Assembly (NCBI GenBank): GCA_027484985.1
Contig: JAIXRW010000017.1
Location: forward strand, 1-64,000
Reading direction: 5' to 3'
DNA length: 64,000 nucleotides
Origin: Rhodobacter sp.
GTDB lineage: Bacteria; Pseudomonadota; Alphaproteobacteria; Rhodobacterales; Rhodobacteraceae
In this document: piece by piece, positions 8,745 through 18,576 of the stretch
How the letters are laid out: each line of letters starts with the position of its first letter
Position numbering within the stretch: the stretch's first letter is position 1
Notes under the pieces: generated by a model
What the model saw: only the letters and a program-made list of their open reading frames with translations
Told to the model about the DNA's origin: nothing
Databases searched by the model: none
Program-made: the position numbers and the translations under genes

Positions 8745-8786
8745 TATGATCAAATTCCCCACCCTTCAAGAAATTTGATCAAATTC
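8745..8786 (-). promoter_or_regulatory. Two operator-like TTTGATCAAA sites upstream of the aminotransferase
   Basis: On the minus strand, GGGGAATTTGATCA ends near 8744 and GGAGAATTTGATCA with a full palindrome (AAATTTGATCAAATT, 8771-8785) lies just upstream. They are about 60 and 90 nt before the aminotransferase start. A third copy precedes gntR at 9646-9660. FCD-type GntR repressors bind short palindromes of this kind; the link is inference. Confidence 0.55.
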
Positions 8787-8833
8787 TCCATCCCCGCGAA
8801 AACGGAGACCTCCCGCAGAAGAAACGCACCAAA

Positions 8834-8857
8834 GATCCCCGCTTTCGCGGGGATGAC
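8834..8857 (-). repeat. REP-like palindrome
   Basis: An 8-bp stem (ATCCCCGC and GCGGGGAT) with a TTTC loop and flanking GTC. Read on the minus strand it matches the widespread proteobacterial REP pattern GTCATCCCCGCGAAAGCGG. A degraded half copy lies at about 8788-8808. It is downstream of gntR and upstream of the aminotransferase. Confidence 0.65.
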
Positions 8858-8880
8858 AGCCATCGCGCAACCCCGCCCCT

Positions 8881-8932
8881 TCACCTTTGCGGAAATACTC
8901 TCGGGGGGTGCGGGGGGCAGACGGCCCCCCGC
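8881..8932 (-). repeat. 3'-end element R3 (hairpin plus GAGTATTT core)
   Basis: Starting 16 nt after the gntR stop, a 9-bp stem (GCGGGGGGC and GCCCCCCGC) is followed by CCCCCCGA and the core GAGTATTT (8900-8893), then CCGCAAAGGTGAAGG. Same class as R1, R9 and R12. Confidence 0.65.
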
Positions 8933-8947
8933 GCGACGGCGGCAATC

Positions 8948-9607
8948 TCACATCCCGCCCTGCGCCTGCGCGGCCCTGATCTGCTCGATCCCCTGCTCGA
9001 TGTCGTTCGTCACGGCCCGCACCAGCCCCGCCACATCGCCCGCACGCATCGCGGCCAAGGCCTCTTCATGCCGGTCCGGCAGGGCCGAGGCGCCAAACCG
9101 CGCACAGACCACCCGCAAGGATGGGCCGAAGCGCAGCCACAGCGACCGCGCGATATCCACCAGCAGCGGCGCGCCCGAGGCCTCGTAGAGCGCGAAATGG
9201 AACGCGTGGTTGCTTTCCAGATAATCGTTCACCGCCCCCGCCCGAATGGCGCGGTCCACCGCCCCGTCGATCGCATCCAGCCGGTCGATCAGGGCGGGCG
9301 TCAGCGCGGCCCCTGCCAGTTCGGCCAGCTTCGGCTCGACCGTAAGCCGCACAAAGGCCAACTGGTCCAGCAGCGCGGGCGTCAGGTCCGGCACGGCCAC
9401 GCGGCGGTTACCCAAGGGCAGCAGCGCCCCTTCCGCCGTCATGCGCCGGATCGCCTCGCGCACCGGCGTCATGCCGGCATCAAGATCGCGCACCAGACCC
9501 TGGATCGTCACCGGCTGGCCGGGGGCCAGATGGCCGAACAGGATCATGTCGCGCAGGCGGCCATAGGTCACCTCATGCGAAGGTATCTTGCGCTCGTCCA
9601 TGGCCAT
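8948..9607 (-). CDS. GntR-family transcriptional regulator (FCD domain)
   Basis: 219 residues. The N-terminal winged HTH (about 10-75) has LRDMILFGHLAPGQPV and MTPVREAIRRM, typical of GntR. The all-helical FCD ligand domain follows with E-S-N-H-A-F-H in the metal/ligand pocket and a late RHEEALAAMRAGD motif. The ATG at 9607 is chosen because AGGGAG lies 5 nt upstream; ATGs at 9628 and 9601 also exist. It is next to the aminotransferase and shares an operator-like palindrome with it, so it probably represses both that gene and itself until a diamine or related acid is present. Effector unknown. Confidence 0.9.
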   Translation of the reverse strand: MAMDERKIPSHEVTYGRLRDMILFGHLAPGQPVTIQGLVRDLDAGMTPVREAIRRMTAEGALLPLGNRRVAVPDLTPALLDQLAFVRLTVEPKLAELAGAALTPALIDRLDAIDGAVDRAIRAGAVNDYLESNHAFHFALYEASGAPLLVDIARSLWLRFGPSLRVVCARFGASALPDRHEEALAAMRAGDVAGLVRAVTNDIEQGIEQIRAAQAQGGM

Positions 9608-9645
9608 CGGCTCTCCCTGTCCTGCCATGGTTAAGCCGCGCAGGG

Positions 9646-9660
9646 GAATTTGATCAAGTC
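9646..9660 (-). promoter_or_regulatory. Operator-like palindrome upstream of gntR
   Basis: GAATTTGATCAAGTC, preceded by GGG, lies about 40 nt before the gntR start. It shares GGGGAATTTGATCA with the two sites before the aminotransferase. Autoregulation is the simple reading. Confidence 0.5.
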
Positions 9661-9665
9661 GCCAT

Positions 9666-11221
9666 TCAGGCTTGAACGGGAATATAATCGAAGCGCAGGA
9701 AATCGGCACTCCAGCCCTGCCCCGTCAGGTCATGCGCCGCCATCCCCACAAAAGCGCCGGTGAAACCGGCCTGTTCGCCCCGCCCGCCCTTGTCCAAGAT
9801 GATCCGCGCGTCCAGTTCCGGCCCGACCTCGACCACCGGCCCCCCATCTCAGGCAACCGAAAACCGCTGCACCGCCCCCGCAACCCGAACCCCGATCCGA
9901 ACAGGCCGTCGCCCTGCGGCACGCGGGCAGGGAAGGTCACCGCCTCGAGCGACCAGTCACCAAGGCCGGACACCAACACAAGGCACCGCCCGATATCCGC
10001 CTCGTGGGTGACACGTGCCGCATGGAACTTGTGGCGGTGGGAACAGGGGATCAGCCCCGCCGCCCGCGGCCAGCCGGACAGATCGGCCAGCACCTCGGTC
10101 TCGGCGCCAGCCGCATGATGCTCCTGCCGCCGCGCCACCGGCACCTGCCCGAACCACGACCCGAGGCATTCGCGCCCCGTCATCCGCAGCGTGTCCCCCG
10201 TCATGGTGAACAGCTGTTCGCGGTAAGGCGTCCGCAGCCACCGGAATTCCGCGGCAACGCCTGCGCAAACCGCCGCAGCACGGGCGCAGAGGGCACGCGG
10301 CGTGCAGCCATCGGCACGGTCGGGGGCGGGGCCATCCCGCCCCCTTTCAGGCACAGCCAACCATCGCGCCATTCACAGCCGGCCAACCCCGTCTTGCGGC
10401 CCGGCGGGCAGAAATTCTCCGCAATGAGCCGCCCGCACCGAAAGGCGTGGAACACTCGCCCCCCCCAGGCACTTCGACATATTGCCCGTGCCCCGTGGGT
10501 TTTAGCAGATGGGCGGGGTCCGTCACGGTGATCAGGGGCCGACGCGGGTGCAATTCATGGGGCCCCCGTGACGCTGCGCGACCGCGCCATGGTGACGGCA
10601 TGGTCATATCCCGTGCCCCCCTTCGGCGGTGGTCAGCTAACAGCATCCGTCGCAGCGGAACAGATGCGGCACTTGCGTCAACCCCTTGCGGCTGCCTGCG
10701 AAAATGTCATGCACCAGCCCGACCAGCCCCTTGCCCGGCCCCTATTCCGGCAATGCGATCCTGCCGAAACGGTCATGCACGGGGGTTCAGCCCCATCCCC
10801 GCGCCGCAATGGTTCCAGCGCCCGTTCAGAAACCATTTGCGCCGGTCCTCATCATGGAACAGCGACGGGTCAAACCCGCGCGAATTGATCTGAACAGGGT
10901 CCGACCAGCCCCCCACCGCGCCGCAGGTGACGATGTGGTTATGCGCGTCCTTGAACGCCCCGTCGAAACGCTTCACATCCGCATCGACCAGCCAGAATGT
11001 CCCGTCGGCCCGGGAAAGGGACGGCGCCCAGACACCACAACTGTCAGGATCGCCGCGCATGTCCAGCTGCGCTCCCAGCTGCCAGTTGACCAGATCGGTC
11101 GAATGGAAAATCTGCACCCCGGATACCATTCGAAGATGCTTGTCGCGGTGCAACAGTCGCCCCCGACCCGACAGATCGACGGATCGGAATTGAACCCGCG
11201 CAGAACAGAGTTTTCGATCAT
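9666..11221 (-). pseudogene. Degenerate GH43 beta-xylosidase gene
   Basis: Minus-strand remains of a full-length (about 520 codons) xylan 1,4-beta-xylosidase with several frame changes. From 11221 one frame reads [20 protein letters not shown] and FEWYPG. A missing G in the run at 11117-11120 shifts to the frame with [33 protein letters not shown] and [10 protein letters not shown]. Further frames carry PRRPLITVTDPAH (about 10550), RCGRLIAENFCP (about 10430) and the C-terminal beta-sandwich (WLRTPYREQLF, TMTGDTLRMTGRECLG, from about 10250). The end reads GAFVGMAAHDLTG and FDYIPVQA, with TGA at 9666-9668. It is too broken to make an enzyme. It lies beside an intact sugar operon on the same strand and was probably once part of it. 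Confidence 0.87.
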
Positions 11222-11277
11222 ACACTCCGCTTTCAGCGCGTTTGCCGCGCCAGTCCTGCCACCCCATCGCCGGGCGC

Positions 11278-11337
11278 GAAGATTTTTCGGACGAAAAATC
11301 TTCCCCAAGGCCGCAGATTTTTCATCCGAAAAATCTG
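11278..11337. repeat. Two AT-core hairpins (ATTTTTC ... GAAAAAT)
   Basis: First hairpin: GAAGATTTTTCG and CGAAAAATCTTC around GA (11278-11303). Second: CAGATTTTTC and GAAAAATCTG around ATCC (11314-11337). Both follow the dehydrogenase stop at 11372 on the minus strand and may act as terminators. A third copy lies at 32667. Nothing else is visible between 11222 and 11371. Confidence 0.65.
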
Positions 11338-11371
11338 CCGCGCCGTTGCGGCCGGCAGGCGCAAGATGGCA

Positions 11372-12502
11372 TCAGGCCAGCAGGGCGCGCGCTTCGTCGG
11401 GGCCAAGGGCTGCGGGACGGGTGCAGGTGGTCTGCATCGTCACAAAGGCGCCGTCTGCCCCCGATGTCAGCGCCGCCGTCATCACCTCGACCCCATGCAA
11501 CGCCCGGTCAAGCGAGCAGCGCGCATCGCGCCCCGCCATCACCGCCTGCACCATATCGGCCAGTCCCGCTGTGCGATAATTGGCAAGCGGGCGCCCGCTA
11601 TGGTCCTGGTTGATTTTGCCGAAGGGGTGGTCCCACACCTTGGCCTCGGCCACCGGCCCGTCACGATGGGCGATCTCGACCTGACCGCCAAAGAAATTCG
11701 GGTCGGGCACATAGATCGTGCCTTCGGTGCCATAAAGCTCGATATGCCCGCGCCGGTGGTTCCAGATGTCCCAACTGGTGGACAGCGTGACTGTGGCCCC
11801 GTTCTGGAATTCCAGCAGCGCATGGATGTTGGTCGGGGTCTTGACCGGCACGGTCTGGCCCTTGCGCGGTTCGGAACTGATCGTGCGCTCGGCATGGGCG
11901 GCGCTGGTCAGGGCGGCAACCCGCTTCACCGGCCCGATCACGTTGATCATATTGGCAATGTAATAGGGCCCCATATCAAGGATCGGCCCGCCACCGGGCA
12001 GATAGAAGAAATCGGGGTTCGGATGCCAATGCTCCATCCCGTGGTTCATGAAGGCCGCACCGCCCGCCGTGATCGTGCCGATCCTGCCTTCGTCCACCAG
12101 CGCCCGCACCAGCTGATGCGCCCCGCCAAGAAAGGTGTCGGGCGCGCAGCCCACGGCCAGCCCCTTGGCCCGCGCCAGATCACGCAGCGCCAGCCCGTCC
12201 GCCAGCGTGAGCACCAGCGGCTTTTCCGAATAGACATGCTTGCCCGCCTCAAGCGCGCGCTTCGTCACTGCAAAATGCGCGTCCGGCACGGTCAGGTTGA
12301 TGACCACATCCACCGCCTTGTTGGCGAGCAAGTCCTCGACCGACTGCGCCGTGGTGCCAAACTCTTCGGCCCGCGCCTTGGCGGCGTCCATGTTCATATC
12401 GGCGACCGCCCGCACCTCCAGCCCCTTGAACAGCGGCGCCAGCCGCAGATAGGTGGTCGAGATATTGCCGCATCCGATGATGCCGATGCCCAGTTTATCC
12501 AT
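11372..12502 (-). CDS. Gfo/Idh/MocA-family sugar dehydrogenase
   Basis: 376-residue cytoplasmic NAD(P)-dependent oxidoreductase. The N-terminal Rossmann fold has GIGIIGCGNIS; the family signature EKPL (in YSEKPLVLT, about residue 95) supplies the catalytic lysine. The C-terminal alpha/beta domain has GGGPILDMGPYYIAN, where the DMGPYY part places the substrate-binding Asp/His equivalents. Substrate is probably a sugar or inositol derivative released by the neighbouring glycosidase. It is the last intact gene of the operon that begins with the sugar-binding protein. A paralogue of different sequence is at 22305. Confidence 0.88.
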   Translation of the reverse strand: MDKLGIGIIGCGNISTTYLRLAPLFKGLEVRAVADMNMDAAKARAEEFGTTAQSVEDLLANKAVDVVINLTVPDAHFAVTKRALEAGKHVYSEKPLVLTLADGLALRDLARAKGLAVGCAPDTFLGGAHQLVRALVDEGRIGTITAGGAAFMNHGMEHWHPNPDFFYLPGGGPILDMGPYYIANMINVIGPVKRVAALTSAAHAERTISSEPRKGQTVPVKTPTNIHALLEFQNGATVTLSTSWDIWNHRRGHIELYGTEGTIYVPDPNFFGGQVEIAHRDGPVAEAKVWDHPFGKINQDHSGRPLANYRTAGLADMVQAVMAGRDARCSLDRALHGVEVMTAALTSGADGAFVTMQTTCTRPAALGPDEARALLA

Positions 12503-12505
12503 GCC

Positions 12506-13255
12506 TTACAGTCCTCTGAATGCCGTAATCGAGTTTTTCGCGAACCGCGCATGGTCCGACGGATTGTCATGTTCCAGCACGAAATGCTGCACACCCGCCG
12601 CCCGCAGCGCAGGCAGGATCGCCCCCCACGGCACCGTGCCCTGCCCCAGATCGGCCCAGCCATCTTCGTCGCGCTTCTCGCCCGCTTTGGCGATATCCTT
12701 CACATGCGCGGCCGTGATGCGGCCCTTGTACCGGGCGATCCAGGCCAAGGGATCGGCCCCGCCGCGCACCACCCATGCCACATCCATCTCCCATTGCAGG
12801 TCCGGCCCGCCCGCAAAGATGGCGTCGATGGGCAGCACGCCATCGGCGCAGGGGACGAATTCGAAATCGTGGTTGTGCCAGCCGTAACCGATGCCCGCCT
12901 TGCGCAGGCCCGCCCCTGCCGCCGCAACCCGCGCCCCGAACGCGCGCCAGCCCGCGCTGGTGGTGGGGCGGTCATCGGGCATGACATAGGGGCAATAGAC
13001 ATGGGTGATGCCCAATGTCCCCACGATATCGGCCACGAATCCGGGTTCATTCTCCAACTGCGCCAGCCCGAAATGCCCCGTCCGCATCACCAGACCCGCC
13101 GCCTTCAGACCTGCCGCCAGATCGGCCAGTTGCGCAGGGCTGGCATAGACCCCGCCATAGCCTTCGGCCGCCTCGAACCCCGCAGCGGCCAGCATCTCCA
13201 GCGTGTCCTGCAAGGGCGGAAAATTGCGCGACGAATAAAGCTGATAACCGATCAT
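12506..13255 (-). CDS. Sugar phosphate isomerase/epimerase (AP endonuclease-2 TIM barrel)
   Basis: 249 residues forming a xylose isomerase-like TIM barrel. Visible are MIGYQLYSSRNF, GFEAAEGYGG, the metal-binding region YGWHNHDFEF and WEMDVAWVV, then AAHVKD and the late FVLEHDNP. Such enzymes isomerise or epimerise keto-sugars or cyclitols with a divalent metal. The start ATG at 13255 overlaps the beta-mannosidase stop by 4 nt; the dehydrogenase begins 3 nt after its own stop. It is paired with that dehydrogenase, as often seen in inositol-like or keto-sugar pathways. Substrate not determined. Confidence 0.85.
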   Translation of the reverse strand: MIGYQLYSSRNFPPLQDTLEMLAAAGFEAAEGYGGVYASPAQLADLAAGLKAAGLVMRTGHFGLAQLENEPGFVADIVGTLGITHVYCPYVMPDDRPTTSAGWRAFGARVAAAGAGLRKAGIGYGWHNHDFEFVPCADGVLPIDAIFAGGPDLQWEMDVAWVVRGGADPLAWIARYKGRITAAHVKDIAKAGEKRDEDGWADLGQGTVPWGAILPALRAAGVQHFVLEHDNPSDHARFAKNSITAFRGL

Positions 13256-15623
13256 TCCAGATCCTTCCCATAGGTCGCCGCATAAAGATCGCGGTAAACG
13301 AAATGCGGCACCGCATCGGGCGCGCAGGTAAAGGTGATCTCGGCCGGATAACCGGGGAACAGCGTCACCGCATTCATGCCGAACCGCCCCGCCACATCAG
13401 CCTCGATGGCGACAAAGGGCGCCAAGGCCCTGACGTCCAAACGTATCTTCCAGACACCCGCCCCGCCCGTCACCATGGCCTTCAACCCCGAAGGACGCAG
13501 GTCATAGGCCTTCCATGGCCGCGGCGCATGCACATCGCCCCCCACCCCGCCGCCGCCTTCCCAGGTAAAGGCCAGCACCTCGCCCTCGCGCAGATCGCTG
13601 GCCTTCACCCGCAGCAGGTCCACCGCACGGTCCACCGGCACCGCGCCCTCGGCACGCCCCAGTTCCCGCGTCGTCCCGTCCATCGCCGCCGCCCGTGCAA
13701 CCAGCGCAAGCGCCACCTCGGCCCGCGTGTCATTCACCCCGCGCAACACGAAATCGCCGCCTTCGGGGATGCACACCACCGTCACCGGCGCATAAAAGCG
13801 CCGCGCCATGTGATGCAGCAGCTTCCAGTGCCCGCCATGGTCAAGCGAGGCCCATGATGCGACAGGCCAAGTATCGTTCAACTGCCAATAGAGCGTGCCC
13901 TGACAATGCGGCTTCAACCCGCGCCACGCCGTCACCGCCGTGCGGATCGCCAGCCCTTGTTGCACCTGGCTCAGATAGACGAAATTCTCGAAATCCACCG
14001 GAAAGCGGAAATAGCGGAACATGGTTTCCGCAATCCGCGCATTCCCTCCCGCGTTCTTCTGATGGCTCTCCATCACGGGCGCGGCAATGTTCCAGTCCTT
14101 CGGTTCGGCAAAACGGCGGATCGCGGTCAGGCTGGGATAGCTCTGGAAGCCAAATTCCGAACAAAAGCGCGGTTTCACATCGCGGTAATGGTCGAAATCC
14201 CGCCCTTCGTGCCAGACGCTCCAGAAATGCATGTCGCCCGAACTGTCATCATGCCACGCATCGCCAAAGGCCAGCACCCCCGGCGACGGGCTGGAAGGCC
14301 ACCAGTTGGCCCCCGGCAGCACCGATTTCAGCGCCACCTCGACCGTCCGGTTCAGCCGGTCATAACTCACCAAATAGCGGTCGCGGTCGGCCCGCGAACA
14401 GTCGAACCAGCCCAGCGCCCCGATCAATTCATTGTCGCCACACCACACGGCGATACAGGCATGGTGGTTGATCCGCGCCACCACATCGCGCACCTCGGCG
14501 TCGATTTCTGCAAGGAAATCAGGGGTTGACGGGTAAAGGTTGCAAGCGAACATAAAGTCCTGCCAGACCATCAACCCCATCTCGTCGCACAGGTCATAGA
14601 ACCAGTCGGGTTCATACCGCCCGCCGCCCCAGATGCGGATCATGTTCATATGCGCGTCCACCGCCGATTGCAGCAGATCGCGCACGCCGTCAGGCGTGAT
14701 CCGCCCGTGCAGCGCATCGGCCGGAATCCAGTTCGCCCCCCGCGCGAATACCGCATGGCCATTCACGCGAAAGCCAAAGGACCGCCCCGCCGCATCCGCC
14801 TCGGACACCAGCGCCAGATCGCGCAGACCGATACGCCGCACCGCCCGCGCCCCGCCCATCGTCACGACCAGATCGTGCAAGGCTTGCTCGCCCAGCCCCG
14901 CCGGCCACCACAGCACGGGGTCAGCCACCCGCAGCACCACGCGCCCCACACCACCCGTGGCGGGCGCGGTCGCCGTGACACCGCACAAGGTCGCCGTCAC
15001 CTCGTCACCAGTGCCATGCACCTCGACCGTCACCTCGGCCAACCCCGCCTCGTGCCGCTGCGTCACGATCACATCCGCGATGCGCGGCCCCACCGGTTCG
15101 ATCCGTATCCCGCCCCAGATGCCAAAGGGCGCGATGGCGATATTCCAGTCCCAGCCGAAATCGCATTGCGGTTTGCGCAGCATGTTCCCGTTCGGGATCG
15201 GGCAGTTCCCCTCGTGCCACGGCACGAAGAAGGGCAACGCCGCCTGCCGCTTGGCCCCCTCTGCCGTCACCGACCGAAACGTCACCTCGATCTCGTTCCG
15301 CCCCGCCCGCAAGGCCCCCGCCAGCGGCACGCGCCAGCGGCGGAAGGCATTGGCCGCCGACAGCACCGGAACCCCGTTCAGCCGCAGCTCGGCCACGGTA
15401 TCGAGGCCTTCCACCACCAGTTCCGCATCGCCCCCCGCATGGTCGAAACTGCGCGACGCCACCCAGTCGCGATCCGCAATCCAGCGCAAACCATATTCGT
15501 TGCGCCCGAAATAGGGGTCAGGGATCGCGCCCGCCCCATGCAGCGCCGAAATCCCGTCCCCCGGCACCGCAAAGGGCACCGTCACCGACCCGTCGGTCAG
15601 CCGCCATTCTCCGCCAAGGTCTG

Positions 15624-15627
<4 letters not shown>
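13252..15627 (-). CDS. Glycoside hydrolase family 2 protein, probable beta-mannosidase
   Basis: 791 residues, no signal peptide, so a cytoplasmic exo-glycosidase acting on imported oligosaccharides. An N-terminal sugar-binding sandwich (LRWIADRDWVASRSF, LRLNGVPVLSAANAF) is followed by an immunoglobulin-like domain, then the (beta/alpha)8 barrel with MIRIWGGGRYEPDWFYDLCDE and WQDFMFACNLYP. The catalytic acid/base is E400 in WCGDNEL and the nucleophile E491 in SEFGFQS. These motifs fit beta-mannosidase (EC 3.2.1.25) better than beta-galactosidase. It overlaps both neighbours by ATGA (ATPase upstream, isomerase downstream). Exact substrate is inferred from motifs only. Confidence 0.88.
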
Positions 15628-16700
<1,073 letters not shown>

Positions 16701-16702
16701 CG

Positions 16703-17620
16703 TCAGCCTTTCACCGCGCCCGCCGCGATGCCGCGCACGAACAGCTTTCCGGAAATGAAATAGATGGTCAGCGGAACCAGCCCCGTCAGCAGCGTCGCCG
16801 CCATGTTGACGTTGTATTCCTTGACCCCCTGAACCGAGTTGACGATGTTGTTCAGCTGCACCGTCATCGGGTAAAGGTCGGGCTTGGTATAGATCACCCC
16901 GAACAGGAAATCGTTCCAGATTCCGGTCACTTGCAGGATCAACGCCACGACGAATATCGGCAGGCTCATCGGCATCATGATCTTGAAGAAAATCGCCCAG
17001 AACCCCGCCCCGTCCACCCGCGCCGCCTTGAACAGCTCTTCCGGCACGGTGGCGAAATAGTTGCGGAACAACAGCGTCAAAATCGGCAGGCCAAAGACGG
17101 TATGCACCAGCACCAGCCCCCACAACCCACCATAAAGCCCCAACTCGCGCAGCAGAATCACGATGGGGTAAATCATGATCTGATAGGGCACGAAGGCCCC
17201 GATCATCAGAATGGTAAAGAACACCTCCGACCCGCGGAATTTCCACATCGACAGCGCATAGCCCGACACGCTGGCCACCGCGATCGAACAGATCACCGAC
17301 GGAATAAGGATGCGGACCGAATTGAAAAAGCCCCGGCTCAGCCCGTCGCAATTCAGCCCTGTGCAGGCCTCGGCCCATGCCTTGACCCAAGGCTGAAAGG
17401 TAATCTCGACCGGCGGAGCAAACACATTGCCCAGCCGGATTTCGGGCATCCCCTTCAGGCTTGTCACCACCATCACCCACAGGGGCAGCAGGTAATACAG
17501 GCTGACCAGCCCCAACGTGCCGTAAACCATGATGTTGCGGCGCGAAAACAGCGGCTTCGGCCTTGCCCCGCGCGGCCCCGCTTTGGCCCGCACCCCCAGC
17601 GCATGCGTCACATCAGCCAC
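16703..17620 (-). CDS. Carbohydrate ABC transporter permease (MalG type)
   Basis: 305 residues with six transmembrane helices, the first at about 30-52 (IMVYGTLGLVSLYYLLPLWV). The EAA loop that docks with the ATPase reads EELFKAARVDGAGFWAIF near residue 205. A periplasmic loop contains two cysteines (EACTGLNCDG) that may form a disulfide. The N-terminus is basic and cytoplasmic. It overlaps the other permease by 8 nt. Together with that permease, the ATPase and the SBP it forms a complete importer. Confidence 0.93.
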   Translation of the reverse strand: MADVTHALGVRAKAGPRGARPKPLFSRRNIMVYGTLGLVSLYYLLPLWVMVVTSLKGMPEIRLGNVFAPPVEITFQPWVKAWAEACTGLNCDGLSRGFFNSVRILIPSVICSIAVASVSGYALSMWKFRGSEVFFTILMIGAFVPYQIMIYPIVILLRELGLYGGLWGLVLVHTVFGLPILTLLFRNYFATVPEELFKAARVDGAGFWAIFFKIMMPMSLPIFVVALILQVTGIWNDFLFGVIYTKPDLYPMTVQLNNIVNSVQGVKEYNVNMAATLLTGLVPLTIYFISGKLFVRGIAAGAVKG

Positions 17621-18509
17621 GCTTCTTCCCCCCGAATTCCAGATAGGCCCAAGGGATCAGCACGATCACCACGCACAGCATCATCATCGTGCTGGCCGCA
17701 AAACCCTGCCCCAGGTTCTGCCCCCGGAACATGTAGTCATAGACATATTTCGCCGGCACTTCCGAGGCGATCCCCGGCCCCCCGCTGGTTTGCGCCACGA
17801 CCAGATCGTACACCTTCACGATGCCCGCCGCGATCAGCACGATGGCGGTAATGAACACCGGCCGCATCATCGGAATGACCACATAAAGATAGGTTTTCCA
17901 CATCGGAATCCCGTCCACCCGCGCGGCCTTCCAGATATCCTCGTCAATCCCCCGCAGGCCCGCCAGCATGATGCACATGATCAGCCCCGTGCCCTGCCAC
18001 AGCCCCGCAATCAGGATGCCGTAGATCACGATCTCGGGGTTATAAAGCGGGTCAAACTCGAAACTGGTAAAACCAAGACCGCGCACCACATGCTGCACCC
18101 CGAAATCGGGGTTCAAAATCCATTGCCAGACCAGCCCCGTCACAATGAACGACAGGGCAAAGGGGTAAAGCAGGATCGTGCGGAACGTATCTTCAAAGCG
18201 GATCTTCTGGTCCAGCAATGCCGCCAGCAAGAACCCCAAGGTCAGGCTCAGCACCATCGACAGCACGCCGTAAATGGCGATGTTCTCGATCGAAACCAGC
18301 CAGCGGCTCGTTTTCCAAAGCCGGGCATAGTTGTCCAACCCGTTGAAATCCAGCCGCGGCAGGCTTTTCGATTTGGTGAAACTGTAAAGCACGGTCCACA
18401 GCGTGCAGCCGACAAAGACCACCAGCGTGATCGTGATCATCGGCACCAGCGCGAGCTTCGAGCTGGCATTGCGGAACAGGCGCGTCGGCCTTTGTGTCAT
18501 GTCATTCAT
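17613..18509 (-). CDS. Sugar ABC transporter permease (MalF type)
   Basis: 298 residues, six predicted helices, starting with LALVPMITITLVVFVGCTLW (about 18-38). The EAA loop reads DEDIWKAARVDGIPMWKTYL near residue 195. The first periplasmic loop carries SLPRLDFNGLDNYARLW, common in this subfamily. It lies 67 nt after the SBP gene with a strong hairpin between them, suggesting lower expression than the SBP. Confidence 0.93.
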   Translation of the reverse strand: MNDMTQRPTRLFRNASSKLALVPMITITLVVFVGCTLWTVLYSFTKSKSLPRLDFNGLDNYARLWKTSRWLVSIENIAIYGVLSMVLSLTLGFLLAALLDQKIRFEDTFRTILLYPFALSFIVTGLVWQWILNPDFGVQHVVRGLGFTSFEFDPLYNPEIVIYGILIAGLWQGTGLIMCIMLAGLRGIDEDIWKAARVDGIPMWKTYLYVVIPMMRPVFITAIVLIAAGIVKVYDLVVAQTSGGPGIASEVPAKYVYDYMFRGQNLGQGFAASTMMMLCVVIVLIPWAYLEFGGKKRG

Positions 18510-18527
18510 CCCTTGGCCGGAAGGGTC

Positions 18528-18553
18528 GGCCCGCGCGGCATCCCGCGCGGGCC
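18528..18553 (-). other. Stable hairpin between SBP and permease genes
   Basis: Perfect 11-bp GC stem (GGCCCGCGCGG and CCGCGCGGGCC) with a CATC loop and no T run. In the malEFG model a hairpin here protects the SBP message from 3' decay and lets only part of the transcripts continue. That role is inferred here. Confidence 0.6.
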
Positions 18554-18576
18554 GGTCGTCAGTCAGGCATCAGGCC

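Noticed and set aside
8834-8857. Insertion-sequence end
   Set aside because: The palindrome matches the REP pattern and no transposase or target duplication is nearby.
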